From Manduca sexta (lineage: Eukaryota > Arthropoda > Insecta > Lepidoptera > Sphingidae), in the NCBI RefSeq assembly GCF_014839805.1, contig NC_051134.1:11439170-11503169 (forward strand): a stretch of DNA of 64,000 bases, written 5' to 3'. Position numbers and translations under genes: made by a program. The notes below the pieces were generated by a model. That model worked only from the letters and a program-made list of their open reading frames with translations, ran no database searches and was not told the DNA's origin. Below, piece by piece: positions 51,955 to 64,000 of the stretch. Numbering within the stretch: the stretch's first letter is position 1; every line of letters starts with the position of its first letter.

Positions 51955-54760
51955 GCGCGCGAGCCTGTCCTCGCCGCCGACCGCAGCCTGCGCTTCCTGT
52001 AGCCCCTGCCCCTGCTGGTGCCCCTGCCAGTGCCCCTGCCAGTGCCAGTGCCCAGGATATTACTCCTTCGTATCGTCGGTTATATGCCTAGAAATGTAAT
52101 GCACAGACCACACCGACGTCAAGTCATGCACTATACTTGTATAATTTATTCCATTATTTGCCTATTTGTCTTTTGTTAACGCGTCCGATTGTATCATCTA
52201 TCGTGATACGAAATGAACAAATGTTGCAATACAGATTTTTTTCTGTGAATGTTGGAATGCTTGAATCGGGCACTGTTTGTAGGTCGATAGACATTTATTT
52301 GCTTGTTGCGTTCACAAAGACTTGTCAATCCGTGCCACGTGGTATCCTTTGGACACAGGTCCGTTTTTAGACAACGTACTTAGTTGATATGTAAGAGGTT
52401 ACAGCAATACACTGTTAGATAACGCATTATGAAAATGAATACGCCCATCAATAAATATTTTTACACAGGCTTGTAAGTAGGTAGGTAGCTTTGTAAAGTA
52501 TATAATTCCGTTGTCTCAAGGCCGAATACACAATAAATCGATGCCATTGGGACCACGGTAACCGGTGAAATCGTGTCTTACTTATTGATCACTATAACGA
52601 AAGTAAAACAATATTTTAGGTACAAATGTTAAGTATTATTACAATAAGCAGTAATGTGTGTATGGAATTAATATGGCTGTAATTGTATTGATCTATAGCA
52701 TAGGTGACTACCACTCGCCAATCATTTATAAATCAAGTGGCCTTTGTTTGGTTTTATTGTTCTAAAGGAATAGGACGTCATGTAGGGCTATCGTGGATTT
52801 TAGTTATTTCACTGCGTTCTAGATATCTATTATATTACATGTGTTTTGTTATTTCTCTTGCATTTACCACATCGTGTTATTAAATTGGTTGGTTAATATG
52901 ATTTAGTATGCATGACTGTTGTGTGTTCCCTATTTCCTTTACTGAGAATATAATATTTATTATGTTGTGTAGGTGTTGTCAACGAGAACATACTGACATC
53001 GTATGAGCCTCTCGATAATGTTGTATATCCCAATCTCAACACCTAAGATTATTATTGAACAAAACATTTCTATTTACTATATAAATAAATTGTAAACGTG
53101 TGCTCATTTCGACACACAATTAGGAATTTAAATCGTGAAATATAATTGTTGTATTGTGTGTTACTCTTTAAAAATGAAATTGTTGTCATATTGATGTTTT
53201 ACATTGCGATTTGAAAAATATAAAAAGACGAATGTATAATACCTCATACCGGGATAGATTGTCGTCGCAAATTAGTATTGTTTTGTTTATTTTAACATAC
53301 ATATCTATGGTTAATTATTATCGTTAAGTTATTAGTGAAATGATATTGAGCTTATGTTTTTAATAATTTATTTGAAGACTGCACATTGTAAATATATTTT
53401 GTGATAATCATTTTACGTTTATAGTATTGTCTATTTTAGTAATCATAAGCTATAGACATTAAACGAGCCAAATTATTTTGTTTGCTCAAACTTAACTGTT
53501 TTAATTTTAGTTATGAGCCCTGGGTTTTGCTTTATAATCTTAGATACAATTATACTATGTTTTATATTATGTTAGGCGATTTTATTATTTTACGATTTTA
53601 CCTATTGTTAGAGTACTGATTTTAGTTTCAAGTTACAATAAGATTTTTAGGAGTTATTCAATTTCCTCATTCTTCATGAAGAGTATTATGTAAATCGACA
53701 TATTCACTATAGATCGCTAAACACCACGCGTCTTCGATCAACCTGCCACCCGTCGTTGTATCTAGTTTATTTCGCCAGGCCAGAAGTGGAAATGTTAATT
53801 ATGCCTATAAGTACTTACTTGGCAAATTATAATTACTTTTTTACTCTAAAAGTTTGGGTATATTGCCAGATCGGATCACCTAGGTGGTGATCCGATCTGG
53901 CAATTATAATACGATAAAGGTAAGTAGGTAGATATTTATTAACATTTATGGTCTAGGACTGGTGAATACACTTTACATCTAGTGAATTTGTACACGTTTA
54001 ATGCGTACGATGGCAGCAGCAGCAAAATTCATAAAGTTATGAGCAGCGTTTTAAATAAATAAAAAAGACTACAATCTTGTAGATTATTTTGTGTAGGCAA
54101 ACCACGGTTCGTGAATTATAACTTAGTTATAAATAAATTAAACATAACGCTTTATCTGCACTAGGTTTCTTTTCCATTACATGGTAAGTCATTTTTTTAC
54201 GTACGCCCTAAACTGCCATTCGACTATTTTTACCATCTCCATCCAATGGTTGTCTGGTAGAGATCGCCTCGAGCGATAAGACCGCCATTTGTACCATTGA
54301 TGTTTTAATCATTTCCACTGTCTGTATAAAAAGTTTCTTGTTTTTTATATTTACGGTATACAATAAAGTTTTAATTAAATTAATAAAATTAGGTCTGTAA
54401 TAGTGGCACTAATGGGTAGGGTTGTGATCCTTGCTCCCATGCCCTTAGTGTCTTTGTTTATGATTTTGCTATATCTGTTCGGCTTTGTAGTTTTATTTAC
54501 AGACTGAATTTGGGGTGCAAGTTATTGTCAAGTAAATATCAACTAGTTTAATTTAGTTATATTTTTTTCACATTTCTCGCTCTTTTAAAAGTTGCCTACA
54601 AACTGCAAAAAATTAATTATACAAAACAATATATTGGTATCTAAAATGCTGCTTTTAAACATTTAAAATAACCCTACTCGTAAACATAGCTTCCATTGCT
54701 TTTTACACATTTTTCATGTACATATAGTGAAATATTGTAAATAAACTATTCTTCAATTAA
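51955..54760 (+). other. Probable Tusp 3' UTR and flank
   Basis: No coding exon was found between the Tusp stop and RWDD1. The first 100 bp hold a degenerate CCCCTGCC(AGTG) repeat (about 52002-52055). A perfect 19-bp inverted repeat lies at 53862-53904. Candidate poly(A) signals AATAAA are at 54362-54367 and 54740-54745. How far the mRNA extends is unknown. Confidence 0.5.
53862..53904. repeat. Perfect 19-bp inverted repeat with 5-nt loop
   Basis: ATTGCCAGATCGGATCACC (53862-53880) and its exact reverse complement (53886-53904) enclose TAGGT. In RNA it would form a 19-bp stem. It lies 1.9 kb after the Tusp stop codon. Confidence 0.93.
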
Positions 54761-54775
54761 TAATGGGCTTTTATT
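54740..54775. terminator. Facing poly(A) signals of convergent Tusp and RWDD1
   Basis: AATAAA on the plus strand at 54740-54745 and AATAAA on the minus strand at 54775-54770 (TTTATT on plus) lie 24 bp apart. The minus-strand signal is about 82 nt after the RWDD1 stop, a normal distance. If the plus-strand signal serves Tusp, the two 3' ends meet or overlap here. Confidence 0.55.
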
Positions 54776-54856
54776 GAACAATAACTTAATATAGCTAGGA
54801 TTTGCATAAATGGATCAAGCATCCCTTGTGAATCCCTGTGGTGGGAATGTGGTCTT

Positions 54857-56666
54857 CTAATCACTGTCACTGCCGCTCTGCCCTGGAACATAGTCTTCAT
54901 CATCCTCATCAGTAAGATCCAGGTCATCTAAGTCTTGGAATAGAGACTCATCCACCTTGACAGCATCTCCTGTTGACAAATTACACAATTTACACAGTTA
55001 TGTATTTTACAATTCACAGCTTTAATGTCCAAAAGTGATAAAAAAAAAATTAAGACACCTTATTTGATTCATTGTCATTTACAATAGTTGCATAAAGAAT
55101 GGATGTTCGAGTAACTGTGAAATCTACTATTTAATGGAGGTAAATATTTTATTTTTTAGATCATTGAATAATAACTCTATAACTTTTACTATTCAAAATA
55201 ATATTTGAAGTATTCAGCAATTTAATTTATATAAACTGTGGAACTAGACAATATCTACCATCTTCAAGGAATTTGAGATCAGACTCATTGAGTGTTGTGT
55301 CACGGAGGAACAGTTCTTTTCCTGTCAGTTTGTTTTTGTCTTTAGCTTCCCTCTCTCTTTTGGCCGGAATGCCCATGTCAATTTCAAACTGCTTTCTCCA
55401 TGCCAAGAATGATTCTACCGTCACTCTTGTACCTTCAAACCTTTTCTGGAAATTATAAAATATTCAATTTATAAACCCAAATTAGAATCATATTCATCAT
55501 ACCAGAAATTACTAACAGTTGATTACAAAATCAGCATATTTTTTTAATCAGTTAATATTTGCCAATCGCACACTATATTATTTTGTTAAAAATCCAAATT
55601 ATTTATAGTATTTACCATGTATTGTATTATATGACATATTGTTGGGAATAGTAATTATACTATAATAATATATTATGTGATTTTTTTGCAGGAGTTAATA
55701 TGGAATTATGCAGTGTTTATCAGTGCTTGTTCCACTGTATTATAATATTATCCCTGACTATATTTCTAAAGTAACATATTGTAATTCATACCAATTCTGC
55801 TTCCTCATCAGCCTTCTGTTTAGCGAGTATTTGTTCCTCTCTGTCCTTCTTTACTTTGTCCCATTTCTCATTGAGCCACTCTTGTCCAGCCGACACCAAT
55901 GTGAACACCATGACCATGCCAAGATTCTCTTTGCCCTGCAAATTACTAAATCAGGTATCATATTTAATGATTAATTGTTCCTAAAACTAAAACAATTTTG
56001 TCTATAGTTCAACTAAAAAGTAACTAAGTATCTGTAATACAATGAATGCATATGGTTTTAATTTGTAAATGCAACAAACCTGTTCAATTAAATGTGTGAG
56101 TAGTTCCTCTTTGTCCACAATGTTGTCGAAATTCTCCTCATTTTCTATTTCTATTTGGACCATATCATCTGGATATTTTGGCGTGTAAGTGAATACTAAC
56201 TGACAAGCCAGTCCATCGCCATCGTCGAAACCCTCCGATTTTATTGGTATACTGAATTTGTGAACTGGTTCAGTTTCTAAAACTATAAATTAGCATATGT
56301 GTTTTAACGAATATGTTTTAAGTTTAAATTTTGTCACTGCGATCGCAGTAAGCTGGTGTTTCGGCCAAATGAAAACTCTATGAGTGAAATTGTCGCAATG
56401 CGTTGTAAGTTTAGTTTATTAGTTTAGCCTGAAATATACAATACAGTGTGTCCATCTTACTCAAAACCGCCTGGCTACGTTGGCTAATTTATATTTTTTA
56501 TATTATTTATAAAATCACTAAGCGTTTATAGGTAACGTTGTTTTAACAATAAAAACACTACGAGGCTATATTCCTTAAATTTATGTATGTACTTACTTTG
56601 CATATCTCCATAATAAATGGAATCTAAAGCTTCTACTTCGCTAACCTGTTCGTAATGATAATCCAT
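54857..56666 (-). CDS. RWDD1: RWD domain-containing protein 1 (DFRP2), complete, 5 exons
   Basis: RWDD1/DFRP2 binds and stabilises the GTPase DRG2 in the cytoplasm. Exons in transcript order: 56666-56597, 56282-56080, 55935-55792, 55445-55259, 54969-54857; 717 nt, 238 residues plus TAG (human: 243). The start at 56666 gives MDYHYEQVSEVEALDSIYYG, the usual RWD opening. The RWD domain (about residues 1-115) includes FTYTPKYPDDMVQIEIENEE, the YPD turn typical of RWD folds, and GKENLGMVMVFTLVSAGQEW. A charged helical stretch follows (REEQILAKQKADEEAE), then the DFRP-type region VTVESFLAWRKQFE ... NKLTGKELF, and an acidic tail VDESLFQDLDDLDLTDEDDE. All junctions have GT-AG and matching phase. It is convergent with Tusp and divergent from BABAM1. 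Confidence 0.96.
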
Positions 56667-57129
56667 TATTACTTATGATAAATGTTTAAAAAGTTAGTAT
56701 AAATTCTTCACACGTTTTTAGGGGTTCTCCATTCGTGACAAATGACATTTGATTTTTGACAAGTGACAACAACTGTTTTATTTGTTTTATTTTCGAAAAG
56801 GCAAAAGTCACAATAATGGAACTCGTTTCCGAATAAAATGTTCTTTCTATACAAATCATGGTGTGTACCAGAGGTGTGTACACCGGACATTGCTGTATCT
56901 TGATATGGGATATCTGTTTGAATTTTTTTTTTTTTTTTTTTATAAAAACATCGTCTATAAGTTGCGATACCTATCAAAAATACATACAATAGTATTCATA
57001 TTTAGTCGCAATTCTCATCCCTAATTGACTTTGACATTTACCTATAAAAAAAATAAAATCACAAAAATATTTTGGTGTTGTTAGCAGCGGATGTAAATTA
57101 ATATTACGGTTTATAATCATAAAGTTAAA
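56667..57129. promoter_or_regulatory. Shared 463-bp promoter interval of RWDD1 and BABAM1
   Basis: The two start codons face away from each other across 463 bp, so both 5' leaders and promoters must share this interval unless further 5' exons exist. No clear TATA box at a plausible distance was found. A run of 19 T lies at 56923-56941. Confidence 0.6.
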
Positions 57130-58379
57130 ATGGATTCACCAGATATACTCCACGAAAATACCCGTCTTTCTCCAGAAGTTCATGAAATAGGGTAAGTTTC
57201 AAAACCCACCCCATATTATAATTTCATATCACTAATTTTTTAGCGGATCAATTAGAGCAGCTATACTCAACCCGCAAACCGCTGAGTTTTTGCAAGTAGC
57301 CTATTTAATTTCAAAAATCTCACTAAAACGAAAGACACTTCGAATACTTTTCAATTACCTGATAACATTTATTTGTAGGATAAAGTATAACAGAAAAGAA
57401 TTAAAAATAAGTTATATGTACTGTTATAAAATGGGCAATTTGTTTCACTTTTATATTTAGTCAGGTTATAATTCACTTGTTAGCTATTGTGGAAGATTTA
57501 CTCTGAAGGAAACAATGAGTACATTGTGGCCTGAAATATTTTTTATGGCTTGTATAAAAATAAGTTTGATTTTATTATTTTTTACTTACAGGAATGTACA
57601 GACCTTGGAAAAATCATCAGATGAAGAATTAATGCAATTACAAGAGCAAGTAATAGCTAATTTTCAAAAACCTAATGTGCCCAATGTGAATGTCCCTGAG
57701 AAAATAATTATTTGCTTTGGATGTGTGTTACATCAACCACAATTCTTTGTATCGTTTGGGCGATGGAACAACATTTACTCCTATGAATATGATGAAAAGG
57801 GTTCTCGATTTTTTCCTTCACTCAAAACATGCAATTAATAAAAAAACAGAATTTGCTCTACTAATATTGAAAGAATCAGAGCCTTGTTGGGCACAGAATT
57901 TTACAAACAACCTTAAAGATATTATCAATGCTATTGACTATACAAATGTGGAGGAATGTACATCTGAAAGCATAGACTTTTCTAAACTATTCAACATGAT
58001 CAGACATAAGGTTGACATACCAGAGTACAAGCAAGGAGAGTGTATACTGCCCCCTCCTTATGTAATAAGGATGATAGTTTTGTATGGCAGACCAAACTGT
58101 GTACCACTGATACCCCAGGAAAATCCAAACTTTGTGTTTCTGAAGAAACAATTGTACTTCTACATAGACATTCTGCTGGCACATGAAGAAGATTGTGCTA
58201 TGAATAAGTGTGAAGATATTTATGATGCATTACAAGACCTAGACAATGGGTATTCTTATGTCTTTGAGGTATCTAGAAATGCAACCAAGATTCACGATTC
58301 CATTGCTAAGTTACTGGCACACCCCTTGCAGAGGCCATTGCAGAAAAACACGGATTACTCATTTGGTTCACGATACTAA
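57130..58379 (+). CDS. BABAM1: BRISC and BRCA1-A complex member 1 (MERIT40), 2 exons, one frame break
   Basis: BABAM1/MERIT40 is the VWA-like scaffold of the BRCC36 deubiquitinase complexes (BRCA1-A in the nucleus, BRISC in the cytoplasm). Exon 1 is 57130-57191 (MDSPDILHENTRLSPEVHEI; ends with two bases of a Gly codon), exon 2 is 57592-58379. The VWA-like start is NVPEKIIICF, after which the frame must move by one base at 57719-57720: the expected Asp-led strand reads DVCYINHNSLYRLGDGTTF in the next frame. Conserved parts follow: HAINKKTEFALLIL, PPPYVIRMIVLYGRP and SIAKLLAHPLQRP, ending at TAA 58377-58379. Allowing for one extra G, the product is 282 residues (human 329, with a longer N-terminus). 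Read literally, it ends after 102 residues (stop at 57836). A sequence error and a true mutant allele are both possible. Poly(A) signals AATAAATAAA lie at 58424-58433. Confidence 0.88.
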
Positions 58380-58439
58380 GTTAATTCATTTTATATACAT
58401 TTATATAATATAATATTCTTACAAATAAATAAAACATAA

Positions 58440-60978
58440 TATGGCTTGTTTTGAAATATTTATTTCAGCTCTTTAAAGGTTATGATTGGTATAAAAGAAA
58501 AGTACTAAGGCTATTATTACATGATAGTTTCAATTACTTAGACATTTATAATGTACTTTATCTGATGATTGATGAAAATTTAGCAAGGATCTCTACAGTC
58601 CTGACACCATATTTACAATTAAGATTTAGGCATGACTCGAATCTCTGAGGATGCCGCGACTTGATGCATAGGATTTTGCACCAACAGATCAAAAAGTCTT
58701 ATGTTGAAGTGTCTAACATATGGGAAAACCATCCATCCAATCTATCACTAATCTCAGTTAAACACAATTTACCTTCAAACATTCTATAGCTGTAATTTTC
58801 AAATCTGAAAGTTAAGTCACAGGTGATCTGTAGGGAGCCCTGCATGCCTATTTTTGCTTATGAATGTAAGCACAAAATGTCTATGAAAGTGGTAGATCCT
58901 ACCTTACAATATGATGCTGAATTCCAACATGATTTGTTGTTCGACTCCAGCAAACAGTTCCAATAATTACCTACTGGATCCAAATGTTATAACTACACTT
59001 CCAGCACAGCCACCTTTAATTCCATACTTACTGATAGAGATTTATTTTTATAATACTTTGTTTCCACTAATTACAATTTAGATGTAACAATATAAAGTGT
59101 GTATTGTATGAAAATGTGCTATTAATTTCCAATATTTATTCACAGGGACTATCCCTTCATTGCTCATTTGTACAAATAATTGTACAGTTTGAGCAAAGTA
59201 AATATTATTGTTATTTAAACATTCATAGATTTGAATACAAGTTCATCTTGTTATATTTAATTGGGGCACAGTCCAATCAATAGAATGTAATCTTCACAAA
59301 AGCAAAATAATGCAGATATCATTTCAAGCGCCGAGCAAACATTTTTATTATAAAAAAAAAAACATGTCTCACCAAGCTATACATTAAATAATATAAAAAT
59401 AAATGTTACATGTAAATAATTCATAAAAAAATATCAGTTTATTTACAAGAATAAGTGTACATCTAGGAAAGATATACATAAATATCTTGGATTTTAAACC
59501 TTATACTGAACTAAATAATGCAATGTGTAGGCAGCCATTAAAATGATTTCATTGATTTTACAAATGAAAAATGTAAATATGCTTTGGATTTATAGTTTTA
59601 TATTACAAGACACTGATGTAATCTTGTACCTATTATATTATTATCAACACATTCTTAAATTGTTCCCTATCTCACATTCATATCTCTGTACAGTATGTCA
59701 TAGAAATCTTAATTTACCTTCAGAAGTAATATATTTGCCGGAAATATATTGGAATGAACTTTATTTTAATACTAGTTCTCATTCATTGGTTACAACAATT
59801 GACCTTGATTGATTCATTCCAAAGTAGGTGTCTTACATATACATTCATTACACACGCAAACATTATTGCTTTTCTAGCTGTCATTGATTGTAAGGATTGA
59901 CTTAGAATGCCTAATTAGAACTTGTAAATAAATACTAGAGAAAGCTAACAAACATGAACACAATATTCAAATACAAATTCCGTTCGACGCGTCTTCATAC
60001 AGTAAACCATAATCTTTCAACCTAAAGGCGCTATACATTACAACTGAGATCCTAGTGGTGTATTCATACACTATCGATGCCTAAGACTTTGACACTGGTT
60101 AATTTACGAATGAAATAAATAACATCACATATCAGTCTCAACACTTTAAAATCTATTTACAACAATGTAATAAATTCAGCTGTTGTCAAATAATATACCG
60201 ATTTAAATATAAAGTAAAAAAGAGTAAAGTAATGAGTCAACAGCTAAATCTCGCCACGTCTCGCCCGCCTCTTACAGCCGCGCTACAATGAACAATGGTA
60301 CCGAGTTACATGGAATGATATATGATTTTTCTTATGATATCTTACCAAGCCAATATGTTGTGATCATAATAAGACAATAATTAAAGCGTATAACCGACGG
60401 CCCTGTGGCCGACGCCAAACATTAGGTACAGTAACGTAACTATTTCACAGCAACATGTGACACGTTATAAAACAACAGGGCGCATCCCCACCAGCCTTAT
60501 GACGACGTTATGATAACCATAACGGCAAATCAGTGAAGAAAACAATTTCCTTACCGTTATCAGTAACGCAGAACGCTAATAATAAATATCAAATTTAAAT
60601 ACCAAAAAACACGAGCCGACGGTACGCGAGCCTCGAGTTACTATTTCCGAGTATTATTGGCGTATATAATATTCACATTCATATCACTCGCACTTTACGC
60701 CATATTCGCGGTCGACTCACACGCACCGCACGCGCGGTCACACTGCAAGAGCGCGACGGCGACGCGGTCGAACGCTAAACGGTATATCGCAAGGAAGACA
60801 AGACTAGATGTATCGATATACTCAAAAATCCAATTTAACACTTGGAAAGCGTTCACAATCGCCAAAACCCATCCGCGGGCCGCACAGGCCGCGGGGGTCA
60901 GTCGGCGGGCGCCGCGGCCACGCACGGCAGGCGCGGGCAGCGTCACAGCACGCAGGCGGCGAACACCGCCATGGCGCG
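58440..60978. other. Intergenic; right part probably Efa6 3' UTR
   Basis: No exon was recognised. For the minus-strand Efa6 gene, AATAAA signals (TTTATT on plus) occur at 59438-59443 and 59344-59349, which would give a long 3' UTR of about 1.5 kb. The first 130 bases after the Efa6 stop (60840-60978) are as GC-rich as the exon itself. Short frames in 58451-59812 are AT-rich and unconserved. Confidence 0.5.
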
Positions 60979-63446
<2,468 letters not shown>

Positions 63447-63499
63447 CTACTGATAAAGGTTATCACAAATACTTGTTATGGTGTCTGGGTATAATACAA

Positions 63500-63800
63500 A
63501 CATGTCAGCTGTTATCAGAGGCGGCTTTACCTATTGTGCAGGGTGTGCGCCGCACACGCGCTCATAGTGTGAGGGGGCGCCGAGCGCCACTCGCGACACT
63601 TTCAAAGGAACGTGCGTCGCTAGCGACACTGGCGCTCTCAAACAACCTACGCCCGTGCTAAGGCCGGCGAGCGACTTCTTTACTTTACACAATAACTTTT
63701 GATATCATATTATCAAAATTAAATATTACATTGTCGCCTAGAGGGTGCCAAGGAATTCTTTGCACACGGGCGACAAATGAGCTAGAGCCACCTCTGGCTG
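63500..63800. repeat. Dispersed GC-rich repeat in an Efa6 intron
   Basis: AGAGGCGGCTTTACCTATTG, then GTGCAGGGTGTGCGCCGCAC and 'CTAGAGGGTGCCAAGGAATTC', up to 'GAGCTAGAGCCACCTCTGGCT' (63779-63800). The two ends (AGAGGCGGCT and AGCCACCTCT) are inverted relatives. No coding match is seen. I judge it a transposable-element copy within the intron upstream of the first visible Efa6 exon. Confidence 0.45.
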
Positions 63801-64000
63801 TTATTATATTGTCATATGTATATACTTGAGATAACGTAATGATAAACACCGATCACAATCACATAAACAATTTGTGTTGATCGGGCCTGCAATTTGTCTG
63901 CAATCAGTATTTCCTATATTACGGTGGCTTTCGCATACATATGTCACTGTAAATCATCTCCAGAAAAGCTTTTAGCTGATAAAAGAAATATTTGGCATGA

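Noticed and set aside
57515..57591. Alternative BABAM1 start inside intron 1
   Set aside because: The upstream part reads as a hydrophobic intron translation; exon 1 at 57130 has a start codon, a good donor and the right phase.

Overview
This window is nuclear DNA of an insect, almost certainly a moth or butterfly (Lepidoptera). The background is AT-rich, the genes are split by GT-AG introns, and the non-coding part is full of short dispersed repeats of lepidopteran type: tRNA-headed SINEs, short non-LTR 3' tails ending in ATT-type runs, a foldback MITE and a mariner-like element. No prokaryotic or viral gene organisation is visible. All gene identities come from my own reading of translated exons against remembered families; no database was searched.

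Layout. Positions 1-33600 are gene-poor and repeat-rich. They hold one nearly intact maT-type (DD37D) transposon at 6464-7769, with terminal inverted repeats, a TA duplication and a single frameshift. About 33690-34380 is a CpG-rich island with a TATA box that looks like a promoter or 5' exon. A 500-base assembly gap lies at 40257-40756, inside a SINE copy. From 42228 to 51954 (+) lie thirteen coding exons of the TULP4/Tusp gene, a WD40-SOCS-tubby protein. Their phases join without a break into 1,308 residues. The first roughly 80 codons, judged from the human protein, were not found; they may lie in the gap or upstream of the window.

From 54857 to 56666 (-) is a complete five-exon RWDD1 (DFRP2) gene, convergent with Tusp. 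From 57130 to 58379 (+) is a two-exon BABAM1/MERIT40 gene, divergent from RWDD1 across a 463-bp shared promoter interval and carrying one extra base that breaks its frame. From 60979 to 63417 (-) are the last eight exons of an EFA6/PSD-type Arf6 exchange factor (SEC7 end, PH domain, coiled coil, C-terminus); its 5' part lies beyond the right edge.

The four genes have unrelated cellular roles: a probable ubiquitin-ligase adaptor, a partner of the DRG2 GTPase, a DNA-damage deubiquitinase scaffold and a membrane-traffic GEF. Nothing suggests a functional cluster. I do not see a novel multi-gene system. The points most worth checking are the BABAM1 frameshift, the tubby domain split by about 680 residues, a (GT)10 tract at a Tusp splice acceptor in front of a frame-neutral exon, paired CxxC motifs in the Tusp linker, and several perfect short foldbacks around the Tusp 5' exons and 3' region.
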